A stretch of 64,000 nt of DNA, taken from Fonsecaea monophora. Lineage: Eukaryota > Ascomycota > Eurotiomycetes > Chaetothyriales > Herpotrichiellaceae. Location of the stretch: positions 186,001 to 250,000 of the forward strand of contig NW_019173953.1 in the NCBI RefSeq assembly GCF_001642475.1, written 5' to 3'. This document shows, piece after piece, positions 43,721-56,221 of the stretch. The notes under the pieces were generated by a model. It ran no database searches. It had not been told where the DNA came from and was given only the letters and a program-made list of their open reading frames with translations. Each line of letters starts with the position of its first letter. The first letter of the stretch is position 1. The position numbers and the translations under genes are program-made.

Positions 43721-46192
43721 TCAGCCATCACTCCGCTCCTTATCCGTCGAGTCGCTGTCGCCAGGAACCCCGGCGCCCTCACCAGGTTTCTTCTCGTTCA
43801 AGCCCATGTCAGCCCATTTCTCGAGCAACTGACTCAACTCGGTATCCGGATCCTCCTTGATAAGTATATGATTGGGGTACTTGGAGCTGAAGGTAAGGTG
43901 CTCATGGCCTGCCCAGGCAAGGTCCTTCACAATGACCGTCAGCTTCTCAAGGAGAGCTTGACTAACACCGCCGGGAGGCGCAGGTCCGTCCCCAACGGCA
44001 GCGACCTTGTCTTCAGCTGTTTTCAGTAACATGTGCGTGATACCCTTGACCAGTTGTCGCTGCCTCGAGCATCCTACCAGGACTCGCATGATCTCCAGCA
44101 GTAGTTCCTCCTCGACCACAGAATCGAGGTTGCCAGACAGCAGGAAACTGGCGGCGAGGATGCCAGATTGTGGCGTCAATACAGTGAAGAACCGGGGCCC
44201 GTACCTCGAACCTGCTCTCTGGATGATGTGTATCGTGACCGTCGTGATTTGCAGACACATATCCTTTGTTTCGCGTGTGACCTGCGCAAGCTCGTCTTGA
44301 CTAGGGCGACGTGTAGCTGATTCGGTTCCTGCTGCCGCTGAATCCTGTGTTGGCTCGGCGTTGGGCTTGGTGGCACTTTGGGGCAGCGGGATCGTCCAGT
44401 TCCACAAAAGCAGCCGGAAATGATGGAGGCTCAATCTGGTGCACATGTCAGCATATCAACGTCAACCAAGACTGACGGGTCAGGGGTGCTGTACGCCAAG
44501 TCGATCGTTGTCGGTACCAGAACAAAATCTGGGTCGTCCACCTGAAACTGCTGAGGTATAGATCCATACCATTCCAACATTTTCTTGTCCATGTCCCGAG
44601 CCGCTTGGAGCCGTTCTACCGCATCCATTTTGGCATAGTCGGCAAAGATCAGAGACTGGACATCGCTCGCAAAAATATACAGCTCGCACATGTAGTGATA
44701 TAGAGCTTGGAGTGGCAACCGTACAGGATCTCCAGCCATGGGATAAGGTGACCATGATGTGAGACGGTTGCGCCAACTCTCAGAGGCATATGGCGCTTCC
44801 AGGGAAGGCTTTGGACTCAGTGGCGGGACCAGGAACCCCGTACCAAAGCCCCTGATGAACACGTCAATCAAGTGCTCAAATTTTGATAAAGGGGTTTTCA
44901 TGCTCACGTTGAATATATGTGCGCCGCCCACTCGACGATCTGGAAGGACCGTCGCAGATCCTCAGACACCTCCGGCGATTTCTGGTGTCGACGAAAAAGC
45001 TGGGGCATCATGACTTCGAGCTGTTTCAAAGAGGTAAGGCTCACCCTGTCTTTGCCTGAGAAAGCTGACCTAATCCAGTATATCAACGTGTGGATCGGCC
45101 AAACCGCGATGGCTCCAACTCACGTCATTATCATGATAGTGAAGCCTTGAATATTGGTCAGAGTTGGTTTGGCCGCTTCTATTGCCCAAAGCCGCTGGGC
45201 TTCGTTGTGAAAATGAAGTCCTCGTGAGCTCGCGTCCCCGGGTGTCGCAAAGGCCATAGGGTGGTCTGAAAAGAACTGTCCATTGTCGTCAGCACATGTG
45301 CTCTCGCACGCTTTGCGTCGACAAGACACCCACACATCCCATTCCCAGCACTGCGTTAACCAAGAATGGTGAACAGTAAGGGGACTGTAGATTCTTCGCA
45401 ACCATAGCATCAAGAAACAACTTCTCGTCAAAGTTGTGGTAATAAAAGTGGTACCAATTTAGGTAGGACGACACCAGATGGGAGACAAGTTGGTCATCTT
45501 TGGTAACGGTGGTCCAGGGAGCCGCAGGAACCTTGTAAGTTGGATCGTCAACCAGCTCACTGATTGCGAGCATACGGCGTATCCCGCCGCCGCCCTCTGG
45601 AGGAGGCGTGGCAGAGAGAGCCCTCCGTGTCTCATTCGCCACGGGTCCTGGATGAGCGTCAAGAAACTCAAGAATCTCCTCGAGAGGAGCATCCCGTTTG
45701 ATGAGTTCGAGCAACTGTCGTGATTCAGGGGCTGACGAGTTCCTGAGACTGATCAGGATCCTGTCAAGAGCGTGACTTCGAAGTTCGAGTTCGTCAATCC
45801 TTCTCTTGCGGGCTTGCTTTCTTCTTCCATCTTGTGATGGGTCATAGATACACGTCCTATTGTTCGTGTGGCAATTCGAACACGGTTGACGTTGATCACA
45901 CTAACGACAATATTAGGTCGATTGGTGACTGCACGAATTGGACACGCGAGGATTATTAGCCGGCAGACAATGTGTGGCTTACCTTTCGTTTGGAGGCTCT
46001 GCAGGCCTGGCAGGCAATAGAAGCATTCTTCTTGGTTGGACGTTGTGTATTTGGAGGACGGAAGCCGTCAGGGCCTGTGCTCTCTCCCATCATAGCCGAG
46101 GGCCCTGGCATTGTGACTGATGGCATCACGACTGGTTGGTTGGCAGAGCTCGTAGGTGGTTGACCAGGGAGCTGCACTCGAGAATGAGGCAT
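43721..46192 (-). CDS. Zn2Cys6 transcription factor 4
   Basis: Six exons (46192-45983, 45900-45334, 45275-45124, 45069-44908, 44851-44477, 44435-43721), 726 residues. A Pro/Ser/Met-rich leader precedes CQACRASKRK, and the cluster is completed after the intron by CDQRQPCSNCHTNNRTC. A basic GRRKQARKRR stretch follows, then the fungal-specific domain (LNWYHFYYHNFDEKLFLDAM, SPFLVNAVLGMGC, SRGLHFHNEAQRLWAIE, PTLTNIQGFTIMIM). This layout resembles NIT4/NirA-type regulators, but I cannot claim orthology. The middle exons are short and the donor of the last intron (GTCAGT, 41 bp intron) is non-typical; I chose it because it alone joins the two conserved frames. The C-terminal tail is acidic. Confidence 0.8.
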
Positions 46193-47075
46193 GAAAGTTA
46201 AACCAAGGTCAGAGTCCTTGTTCGGGGAGAGAAAAGAACCACGCTGGACGATCCTGGAAGCCTTTATCACCCTTGGAAAATACCCAGGATTTGCAGACGA
46301 GCACCACGACCAGAGAGGCAAAGCAATCATTCCACTGATCAGGGGCCTGCAAGCTGGACGGAGGTGTGCTTTGTGCTATACGGGTAGCTCATCACAGGGA
46401 CTAAGAACTCCGCACGCACTCTCTGCAGGACTGGGGGTCATGCAGAGTGAAGCATGGTAGCGTGGGTTGTCGCTCGCAAGCCTGGGCGGCCTGGGAATGC
46501 CAAAGCGGAAACACAACTCCACCAAATCGAAAAGGTAATGGATAATCTGTTTGGCGTCTGATACAAGGGGGCAAAGCATCCAGTCAGCAGCGTCACCAAG
46601 CATCGCCTCGCATCGCCCCCGCGGACTTCCATTTTCCCAACCCCGGTCCCCCATGGCATCTAGGCTGTTCCTGGTATCGGGCGTGCTTTTCGTGTTGCTC
46701 AACCGGTAATGCAACTAGTCAAGGAGAGGAGGTCGTCGCCCATCCATGTCTGATACCTGTCTGCAAGGACGTGACAACTTCGAATCTAGACGACCGTTGC
46801 ATTCTGCGCAGGCAGGGCCTCCAATGACGACGACCTGGATCCTGGGAGACCGGTCATGATTTTGCTGCCTTTCGAATTCGTGTCTACTGGGTCCGAAAGG
46901 GGGTCCTCTTGGGATTTCTCGTGGTCGACAACTATGCAATCCATTTCGTGCAGACTGTGTTCACTGTCACCTCGCTTGGGAGGACGAAGCGCCGGACTAT
47001 TTGTACCTTGACCATATCGACCATTCGTGCATGCAAGGTGTGAACGTTTTAACCCCCCGGTCTATTGATAACGCT
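46193..47075. other. Intergenic, no gene recognised
   Basis: About 880 bp upstream of Zn2Cys6 factor 4 and at the 3' end of the CCZ1 gene. Overlapping frames of 60-110 codons lack similarity to any family. Confidence 0.5.
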
Positions 47076-50000
47076 TCAAAAACTCAGTCGAATCAACGCT
47101 TCAACCCACTTTCTAGCGTCCACTCCCACACCCTCGGTGACGCCCCGCGCAGTCGTACTTCCAGGGATTCCAACACCGCCAGAAATTCCGCGTCCACTGC
47201 CGCTGACTTCTCGTGTCCGGGGTTGATCACGGAGGAGCCATTTCCCAGAAAGGCGAGAAGTTCCAGACTCCGATCTAGAACGGGACGTGTCTCTGCTTGT
47301 CGAATTGCGTTCATGAGAGGATCTTCTGACGAGAATGGCTTCTTTGGAAAGCTCCTCACTTCTCTCCAGAGCCACTCCCTCGGCCGCGGGAAGAAGGGTT
47401 ACTTTGTCTTGACTTGTCAACCCTGTTGCAATGTTATCACCACCATCTCTCCTTTGCTCCGAAGGCAAGACTTTCATCCACACTATCCACCAGCCTCTTG
47501 CTGTTTTGATCGTCCTTTCCAATTCCTCGCTGTTTGGCCGAGCATGGAAAATACCAGCGTCCTTGTCGCGAGTTGAAACCCAGGCGTTAAGTATATGAGT
47601 GTGGACGTTCAGAGCCTCGATGCGGGTCCAGTCACTCTTGATGATCCTTGTCGTACTAGAACCGCTCGCACCGCTCGCTGTTGATGGTCCCATGGGTATC
47701 CCAAGGGTGTACCATGAACCCGAAACAGTGATTGGGCGGAGGTTCTGCGGGGCCCGATGCAGGCCCTCAGCCGCAAGACTGCCTGGAAGCGGGATGTTGG
47801 GAATTGAAGTTCGAAGCGTTGATTTCAGGGGATCATACAGCAGATCATATATTTCAGTGACATCGGTTGTGTCGGGAGGTGATTCTGGACTATCCTCATT
47901 CTCCGGAATTGCACTTGCGTCCAGGCCCAAGGTCGCTCTCATTCGTTCCCTCCAACGCTGCGGATCTGTGCATCTCAGAAGACTCTTTTGCAATGGGCCT
48001 AAAGTGTGATGTATCGCGCGGTAGAAGCCAGGCATGGTCAGGTTGGGTGTATGCAACCGGAATAAGAAGACGAAGATGAATGGCTGGTGAACATAGACCG
48101 CAACCTGAACCTTTTCGTGTGTGACGATGGGACGAACGCCATCGACAGATGCCGACGCGCTTGTCTTGCCTTCTCTTGACTCTGCATCCACATCGTTCTT
48201 AGTCGACTGTGACCATGAAGGACGTACATCCGTATCCTGTTGGGAGAATCTGGAACTGGACATCTCAACGACCAAGGTGCGGAGGAATATCCGGTTTGAC
48301 AAAGTGTGTAATGGTGACCTCGACTTGCTGGAGTTGGCTTCAGCTCTTTCATCGTTGGATTCGCCTTCAAATTCTGCATTTTCCAGGTCACCAGATAGAC
48401 CTATCAGGAACTTGCCAATGGACTCTTCAAGCCGCTGAACGAATGGTGTTTCTTCCTCGTCGCTAACTTCTGGAGTCGGATCAAGTTCCTGCAATTGTTC
48501 AGCCACTGTTTCTGTACTCTGACCGGTACCTGTGTCCCGACCAAGGTCTTTGTCGTCCAGACCTTGGGGCGTCTTGTCGGCGCCGAACCCCTTGGGATTC
48601 AGCGTCCAGCTAGTGCCATAACCAAGACTGAGATACTTCATCATCTTCTCCGTGTTGAACATGGATGCCTGTTCAGAGGCCGCTGGGTTCGGATCCCCAT
48701 CTCCTTCATTGCTGCGGTCGTCGTTCAAGTTGGTAGACTTCGCATCTAACTTGGCCAGTGCATCGTCTAATGATCGCTCTACGGCGCTAACAAGAGGCGG
48801 CGGGATACCTGGTGGTGTGGCGTTGTTCTCAATCGCCTTACGACGTAGGTCCGGCGGTCTGCCTCCGGGGGACTTCACTTTGGGATGGAACGCTTGCGCT
48901 TGCTGCTTCGTTCGGTCTGAGTGTGGCTCTCGAGGTCTGCCTTTGTCCAACTTCCGTCGTTTGCTGCGATGCTTAAGTCGAGATGCTGGGTTCTCACCCA
49001 CGCCGTAAGCTGCATCGCCATGCATGTAGATAGATTCCATCCACTGGGACAATGTGATTAGAGAAGGTCGTGAGATACCACCGACCCCAGAAAATATAAC
49101 TCCATCATCGGCCCTCGAATCCTCACCATTGCCCAACCAAGGCTGCGATTCTTGCGAAGCAGGCTCTGCGTTCACATCTCCGGGTATACGGGTCGGGGGA
49201 GCATCACCATACCTCCCAACGATAAGATCGACGAGTCCCTCAGTCCGGCGCGCAAACTCCTCCAGCACTTCTCTCTCACCACTTCCCCACTCTTCTTCGC
49301 CAACGCCAACACCGAGGTCTCCTCCACCAGCGAGTTTAACGGCGTCATAGATGTCTGTCGCAGGATGGCCGTGCAAGAGGACATCCCAGTTCCAGATGAA
49401 ACGCGTCCAGTACTTATGTAAAAGGCTGCAGAACAGGTCTCGATTGTGCTCGTGCTTTTTCCACAGCTCAGACAAGGAGGCTGCGTGGTGAAGTAAGAAC
49501 CCACGGTAGCCTTGTACAAGCTGTGTGAGCAGCAGAGGCGCCGGTGCAACTTCTCGCGACGAGTATTCAACGTCTCCTTTGGAAGCGGTGCCACCTGAGC
49601 CGATGGTGGTTCCTGGTTTTGAAGATGGTTTGTTTCCCGAGGGCATTCGTGAGATGGAAGGCAATTGGGTTAGGTGGACAGCGGCAACAATCCACCACTG
49701 AGGTTCGACTTCTTTCAGGACAATGCGAGACCTTTCTGTCTCCAGGGACTCGAGAGGGACGCCGTTCGAGAAATTCCTACAAAGCCGGAAAAAAGTCAGA
49801 TTATACTGCCTTTTGAACAGCTGCTGCTGTGAGGCGATAACGGTTGCCCACGTACTTTGCAAAGTTTACCATACCTTGTGCTAGCCCGACCTGCCGCAAT
49901 CTGAGATTCTCCTCTGCCTCCTGCTCCTCCTTCTGGTTTCCATTGGGCGAGTTATCCTGCTCTGACTTTGGATGGTGTTTTCCTTCCGCTGCACCCTTCC

Positions 50001-50148
50001 CTTTTGCCTGCTTCTCACGCTGCGCCTCGACATCATGCGAATAGTAAAAGACAATCTGGTCGCGCAAGGTCTCATCGGTTGGTCCAAGAGATGGATTGTA
50101 TATCGCAAGGTAGGATAAGTGAGCTGGGATAACAGTACGAGCGGACAT
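47076..50148 (-). CDS. ccz1: Vacuolar fusion protein CCZ1 homologue
   Basis: Two exons (50148-49856, 49776-47076), 997 residues. Subunit of the Mon1-Ccz1 guanine-nucleotide exchange factor for Rab7/Ypt7 in endosome-vacuole fusion. The N-terminus IPAHLSYLAIYNPSLGPTDETLRDQIVFYYS is the first longin domain of the CCZ1/HPS4 family; after the 79-bp intron it continues FSNGVPLESLETERSRIVLKEVEPQWW. A second conserved part includes YRGFLLHHAASLSELW and LLHKYWTRFIWNWD. The middle is a long disordered insertion rich in basic and Ser/Pro residues, and the C-terminal third (FYRAIHHTLGPLQKSLL, WTRIEALNVHTHILNAW) matches the third longin region. Filamentous-fungal members are typically of this large size. 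Confidence 0.88.
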
Positions 50149-51202
50149 CGCGAGCAGAACTAGCGTCTTCTATGGTGTGTTACAATGAGCACCATGCTCA
50201 ATTGTCACACATCATAGAGGACGAATGTTAGCTGATCATGTTGGACCACCAATATTCTAGGCTTTAGATCCTGCGAGCGTTTGCAAACACCTGACTGCGG
50301 CTCGCTTTCTGAGAGGATTCAGTTCCAGCCTATCAGTGGCGGCTCTACGTCATTGGTGAGGCTGCATATAGCACGTGATATTAGTCCTGTTAGCCTGGTT
50401 TCAGATTTCGAAGAAGGGCACGTGCCACAGCGACGAGATGATTGATTGTTGAATACTCGTCTCTTACATGAGAGCCTTGCATGTACCGAGTACACGAGGG
50501 TGAATTCCTGCGGATGTTGGCCTCTGGCATCAGAGATGACAAAATAATTGTTCCGTGCGGACTGCAGCGCAGCTATTGTGACCCCACAGACCAAGTTAGC
50601 CAGCTTAAGACGTGTCAAGAGGCACCAGCAGATGCCCAGATCTCCAAGTCACGCCCCGAGCAAGTCGTAGTCTCCAGGCCAGACCTCGGAAGCTGTCTGA
50701 CAACCCTTTCTTGCTAGCGAGATTGTAAGGAAGTGACCGGACATTATTTGATTGCATTGCTCGAGAATTCCCTTAGTACAACCAATTTGGAATGGGATGT
50801 AGAAGTGCTAGATTAGACTGTAGAAACCGAAAGCCTGAGGACAAAACGCCGTGAATGGATTGCCTATCTCGATGATGACTCGACATGTCTCGACTGTGGA
50901 AACGCCGTCATGTTGCCAGTACCATCCGAATCTGATCCATCCCTGGCCTCTGTGCAATTCTTTGTATTGCCACAATCATCAACCCATCCATCCTTCGCTC
51001 GGTAAGGAAACAAAACTAATGTATCAGCGCCCGAAGAGTAGCACAGTCAAGCCGCCAACCCAGATCCTTGGTAAAGCCGGAGCAAGAAAATTGCAAGTCC
51101 TTGATTTGACATCTGAGGATCCCTCTGGCGATATCCTGGTATAATGTCGGGGGATTTGTGCGGGCCATGTGATTGGCAACAAGGAAGATGGCATGCTTTG
51201 AT
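50149..51202. other. Intergenic, no gene recognised
   Basis: About 1.05 kb covering the CCZ1 promoter and the Rho1 3' UTR. Frames under 100 codons, no recognisable product. Confidence 0.5.
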
Positions 51203-52103
51203 CTACAAGATCAAGCACTTCTTGCTCTTGCCGCTCTTGCGGGTCAACAGAGCGGCACGGGTGGCAGACTCGAAGACTTCGCGGACACCCTGGTTGGTCT
51301 TGGCCGAGCACTCGAGGTATTTGTAGGCACCAATCTTCTTGCGCACCTCCTCACCCTGAAATCAATTCATGTTAGTCCTCGCTGCTATCAGCTGGATGGA
51401 GGTCCAACGCCGAGAAACGTACCTGTTCCGGGGTGACAGGCTTCTGAGATGTCTTTGCCAGCTCTTCAATGGTCTTAGGGTCGTGTCGCAGGTCGCACTT
51501 GCAACCGACGAGGATGATAGGAAGACCTTGGCAGAAGTGAAGGACCTCGGAAATCCACTATTGATCATTTTGTCAGCTCAATTGTCAGAGGATGTTTCCA
51601 CCACAAGATCATACCTTTTCCTGAACGTTATCGAGCGAGTCGGGGGAGTCGATAGCAAAGCAAATGAGGATCACATGAGAGTCTGGGTAGGATAGAGGTC
51701 GAAGACGGTCGTAATCTTCCTGGCCAGCCGTATCCCATAGGGCTAATTCGACGTGTTTTCCATCGACCTCGACATCGGCAACGTAGTTTTCAAAGACAGT
51801 GGGGACGTAGACCTGGCGTATTCACATGTCAGCTGTGTCTGCACGAATCCAGCTCCTTTTATCCTTGTCTCGATGGAGGGGGCGTTGATAGGCATCACAT
51901 GGATGGATCGAAGGGATTGGGATTGTGTCGTGTTGTATTGCGCACCTCAGGGAATGTGCCCTTGGAAAAGACACTGTAATGAGAAGCAGTCAGTAATTGA
52001 ATTGCCACGAGTCGATTCTTGGGTGATGATCATACATCAACAAACAAGTTTTCCCACAGGCACCATCACCGACGATGACGAGCTTGCGACGGATCTCAGC
52101 CAT
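51203..52103 (-). CDS. rho1: Rho1-type small GTPase
   Basis: Five exons (52103-52036, 51973-51946, 51812-51615, 51557-51423, 51355-51203), 193 residues, exactly the usual Rho length. Membrane-bound switch for polarised growth, glucan synthase and cell-wall integrity signalling. Seen: P-loop GDGACGKT, effector loop YVPTVFENY, switch II WDTAGQEDYDRLRPLSY, GCKCDLR where NKxD-type recognition is expected for Rho, ECSAKT, and the C-terminal CLIL prenylation box (Leu end, geranylgeranyl type) after a basic stretch. Intron 1 splits the P-loop exon after LLI, exon 2 is only 28 bp. Highly conserved; the assignment to the Rho1 rather than Cdc42/Rac branch rests on the effector and CKCDLR sequences. Confidence 0.96.
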
Positions 52104-54273
52104 AACGGCTGCTGCGGACAGTGTCAGAAAAGGTTTCTGAGAGGACAACCGAAATGAGGGTGTCAAGGAAAGGCGGGCGGTTCAGCAATCTTTGACGGAT
52201 ATGATGAGGTTGCTGGCGCAAGGATGAGGGAAGAAGGGGAGTGTAGGACGGAGATGGATGTTTAAAGGAAGAGGTTGAGAGATGATTGTCAGGGAAGCAC
52301 CTTTTCGGGGTGAGTTTAGTGTGGATGTGGCTAAGACACTGGCGCGGGCCTCCAGACACCTGCGCTGCACTACACTGTGCTGCACTGCGCTGCGCGATAC
52401 GGTACTGCCACGGAAAGATTGGATACGTGTTGCTTGGGTGGGCTTCGACCGTCACTCCTGGCCAACCGAAGCTATGAGAGATGATTGGTGATGATAGTTT
52501 TGTTGATTGAAGATGGTAGGACAAAAGGATAGTGAGAACAGTAGAGGAATGGGCTTTGTTTCAGGGGAGCAGGTCACGTTAAAGAAATGCGGACGAATGC
52601 ACAACTTTGTTGTTACAGAGTTACGCAGTCCTGGCACCCACCCCCGGGGAAAGGGTCGGGGGCCTATTGTGAGTCTCATAAACAAGCGCACCGAAGCATC
52701 ACTGCTAAGGGCCCCTCAGCAACCAGCAACCAGCAGCCTAGTAGCCTAGCAGCCACGCAGCCTAACAGCCTAACAGCCTCATCAGCCAGAAGGGTCGCCT
52801 GTAAACAGACCCATGCGCCCCCAGCCGCCCCCTAGATTATTGGGGCTTCCTTATCTGTTCCTTTCGAATCATTGCTTGCGTGGTTGCCTGCTACCTATCC
52901 ATCCACAGCCTGTTGAACTTACCGCCGGAGCAGTAGTCATCACCCCCCTGCTCTTTCGGTTCAATCATGACATCTTTGAGGATCTTCTATTCCGTACACC
53001 GCACATCTCGCTACGCTTCTACGGTTACTCACATGTGCGTGGATAACGCGTTCAGAGCCCAACATCCCCTGCACAATAAGGCGGTCAGGCGGCAAAGAAG
53101 ACGACAACATTGCCGTGCCCGTCGCTGTATCTTGCTCTCCGATCCCCCTTCGCCCGCCGGTCAAGCAACCTGCGCTGACTCCAGTTCTAAGCAATAACCT
53201 TATGGGGTCCCGCAGCCTGTGCCAAGTTTCGATCGCCCAAGAGCGCCTGGTGCTGAGTGCGGGTAGGACTTGGGCTATCCCCACGCCATTCCTCACTATG
53301 CAGGGACTGGCGATTTCAAAGAGATGGGTTGGGAAGATCATCAGATGTGCTGCCTCTACAATCGCCCCAAACTACGAACAAGTCGCCTTGTCTTCGATGC
53401 TCTGTACCTTTCTCTTCTCTCCTCTTCCTCACAAGCATCGTCAAAGAACTCGTGATTTCGCGAACCGCAGATCCCAATGCTCCCCCACCCGGTCAGTGCT
53501 TGGTCTAAACACGTTGTTGAATGTTGTTCTCTGTCAAGGCTCATTCATCGCCTTGGTACACATGGACAAATTTAAGAAATCATAACCGACCGTACTCTAA
53601 GCTGTGCAAGTGACACGGCACAGCAGCCACGTGTCAGGAAAATCCTACAACCGTCCCTGTGGCTGAAATGTCCATCGGATGTTGCCCACATCTGGCTTGC
53701 ACGGTCGTAACGGGCTGAACTTTTGTTCAATCCCTCGCGTATACGTCAGACAGGTTGAGATCGCAGTGGCTCTCTATGCTCTTGGTTTCAGCTGACCAGG
53801 GGTTTGAGCTGACCTCTAGGAACGCCGAAACTGGCCAAGAAAGGACCCGGCGAGCCGATGTCCAAGATAAGTGGCACAGTCTGACAACAAATATCGTCGA
53901 GGAGCGATTCACTATTGACTCAAAGGTAACCTCGTTAGGCACGATGGCATCTCTGTCAGACTGTGCCATTTTTTTCTGTTCCTGAGGCTAGCCGGATGGT
54001 CGGGCCGTGACAAATGACAAAATCTCCGTCCCGACTCAAGAGGCTTTCTCACGCGTTTCATAAAGGAGGAACTAAGGCCATTTACCTTTTTATCGTCTGG
54101 CAGACTCGATAAGCCGTTGAACACTCTGCTCAATCACGCCTTTGAGTCGACTCTACTATCGAATGGCTGCTGCCAGATAATATGACATGCATATGTTTCT
54201 GCTGGAAGCCATGTCCTTCACCGCTAACTGACACTCTTTACTACTGGTGAACCTTTTGGTTGAGATACCACAT
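52104..54273. other. Gene-poor 2.2-kb stretch upstream of Rho1
   Basis: Presumed Rho1 promoter and long 5' UTR with pyrimidine/purine-rich runs, followed by sequence with only short unrecognised frames on both strands (for example a 156-codon frame 53115-53585 that overlaps others). No gene is supported. Confidence 0.5.
52717..52790 (+). repeat. Imperfect AGCCTA/CAGCAAC minisatellite
   Basis: Tandem CAGCAAC units (CAGCAACCAGCAACCAGCAG) run into imperfect GCCTAGCAG/GCCTAACA units. It lies in the Rho1 upstream region and overlaps no gene. Confidence 0.7.
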
Positions 54274-55083
54274 CTAAGCGGACACACTTCCAAACGCTCT
54301 CACAGCATCCTCAATGAAGGCCACCGTCTCCTCAGGCTTACTCAGCATCGGTGAGTGACCAGCCTCGCACTCCCTCGTCGTGATGTTGGCACCGAGTGCT
54401 CGGCATGTCTGCACCATATCCTCTTGCAGCTCTTTCTTGATCGCATTGTCCATGGTACATATCAGATACCAGACGGGCACGTCTTGCCATCCGGCGTAAA
54501 CAGAATCCCGCGCATTCCGCACTACTGCCGAGAATTTGATGAGCTTGGAGCTCCATTTGTCTGCGTTGTGGCGAGGCATGTCGTTGTAGAAGTATTCTGC
54601 AGGCTCGCCCTGCACTTCGGACCAGCCTTCGTCGTCGATCTTGATCTTCATTCGAGCCATCTTGAACTCCGGGTGTCTTCGTGCAAAGTCCTCACTCAAA
54701 TCGGCCAGAGAAGTTTCATGTTTCGTTGGTGTCCATGCAGTGATCTGGATTAACCCTGTGACATAGCCAGAGTTGTCACTTCTGCGTTTTGATGGGTCCT
54801 TTCTTGTGAAGCCCCTGACAGCGCTGCAACCTGTCATACCAGCCATGGAGTGATTGACCAAGACTACATTGTTGCCCAGCCCGATTTCATCAGCGATGAC
54901 TTCTTGCAGAGCAGCCACAACAGGTGCCATCGATGGAACTGGCTTTTCTCCACCATTGTAGATGATTGTCGGCGCTATGCATTTATAGCCCTTTTGTTCG
55001 AGGTCGTCTAGGACCGTGTTCCAATATTCTGAGGTGTGCCAGGCGCCATGGCAGAGGATCAGGGTAGGAAGGGATGGTGACAT
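54274..55083 (-). CDS. Alpha/beta hydrolase
   Basis: Single exon, 269 residues. Serine hydrolase or esterase of the AB-hydrolase_6-type group resembling plant-type methylesterase/hydroxynitrile-lyase folds and common in fungi. Seen: TLILCHGAWHTSEYWNTVLDDL (oxyanion-hole strand), nucleophile Ser79 in VLVNHSMAG, and the catalytic His in ECEAGHSPMLSKPEETVAF near the C-terminus; VPVWYLICTMDNAI holds the probable Asp strand. No signal peptide, so intracellular. Substrate unknown. It stands alone, with gene-poor DNA on both sides. Confidence 0.9.
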   Translation of the reverse strand: MSPSLPTLILCHGAWHTSEYWNTVLDDLEQKGYKCIAPTIIYNGGEKPVPSMAPVVAALQEVIADEIGLGNNVVLVNHSMAGMTGCSAVRGFTRKDPSKRRSDNSGYVTGLIQITAWTPTKHETSLADLSEDFARRHPEFKMARMKIKIDDEGWSEVQGEPAEYFYNDMPRHNADKWSSKLIKFSAVVRNARDSVYAGWQDVPVWYLICTMDNAIKKELQEDMVQTCRALGANITTRECEAGHSPMLSKPEETVAFIEDAVRAFGSVSA

Positions 55084-56221
55084 CTGCTGCTGACAGATTA
55101 ATCGAGATCTAGGACATCAGAGGCCTTGTCCAGAAACAAGGCGAGACAACCAGAAGAGAAGAGATGATGCTGTCTTATGCAAGTTGACGGGGAATGGGGG
55201 ACGAACACAATATTACCATCTCATTCCTGCTTCCACACTCTTCTATCTCATCGTCGTGGGGTTTTTCTGATGACACACCCACAAGGAACTGGACGGCATT
55301 GATCCACGGGTCTTATCCGTGCCTGGGGTTGACAGATCAATGAGATTCAACGTTCGATGAGCCCCATCATCTGCCGTCTCGATCCCGGCAGAATGGTCCC
55401 CCGGCAAAAGGACGAGAGGGGTTTCGACAGTGCCTGAAAGTGTCATCTCTTGTCATCTCCTATTCTCTCTTCTCGAGTTGCGATCTGACGACAGATTGGT
55501 CGCAGCCCCCCGTATTGCTTAGCGTTACATCCTTTCCAGCCCCATTTGAGGACGAGCTGCCCAGACAGACGCCTGCCTGTGCTAGTCATCTCTCCGAGAA
55601 TTCCGTCTAGTCAGCTGAAGATAACCAAAGACACAGAGACACAGAGTTGCGGGTACGCAGTCTTGCAGATGCGGTTTCTACCCTCGAAAGATAGTGCTGT
55701 CATTAAGCCTACTTAAGCGGGGTAAGTTATCTATTTACATTTAGTCATCCATCAAGAACCACCAGTGATCGCTGAGGGTTAAGGAATGGCTTACTAGCCG
55801 GAACGAATCTATAGGTATCTTCTCTGTACGGAGGCGCGCACTAAAAGTCCTATTCCAGCTATTTTGAATGACACCTAGGTTCAAATGACCGCGGTATTTA
55901 TCTCCGGTTACCTCGTACATAGCAACCCTGGCAAGAGAAACAACAACAGCAGTTGATGGGAGGGAGGAGAGGGAGGAAGAGGAGGAGGACGAGGGGAATA
56001 ATGGCGCTTGCCAAGGGTCCGGAACACCAACTGACATTGTAACGGAGGTATTCGCCCAACAACTTGGCTGGCAACGCGGCCAGCTCTCCCAAGGTCCAGA
56101 TGCAGAGTAGAAGCAGATTGCAGAGTTTCCCTTTTGATTCTGAAATCAAGAGGATGAGCGTTCTTTTTTAAAGAGCCCTCCACCCATCAAACAGATGTCT
56201 TGACTGAGGTACAGCCAACCA
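55084..56221. other. Intergenic, no gene recognised
   Basis: About 1.1 kb of short frames. One GGAGGAGAGGGAGGAAGAGGAGGAGG purine tract near 55958-55987 explains the Ser-rich frames on the opposite strand. Confidence 0.5.

Noticed and set aside
47001..47576. 191-codon plus-strand frame over the CCZ1 3' half
   Set aside because: A shadow of the CCZ1 coding strand (antisense); its translation is low-complexity and has no similarity.
53115..53585. 156-codon frame upstream of Rho1
   Set aside because: No recognisable product, several overlapping alternatives, and no splice-supported extension.
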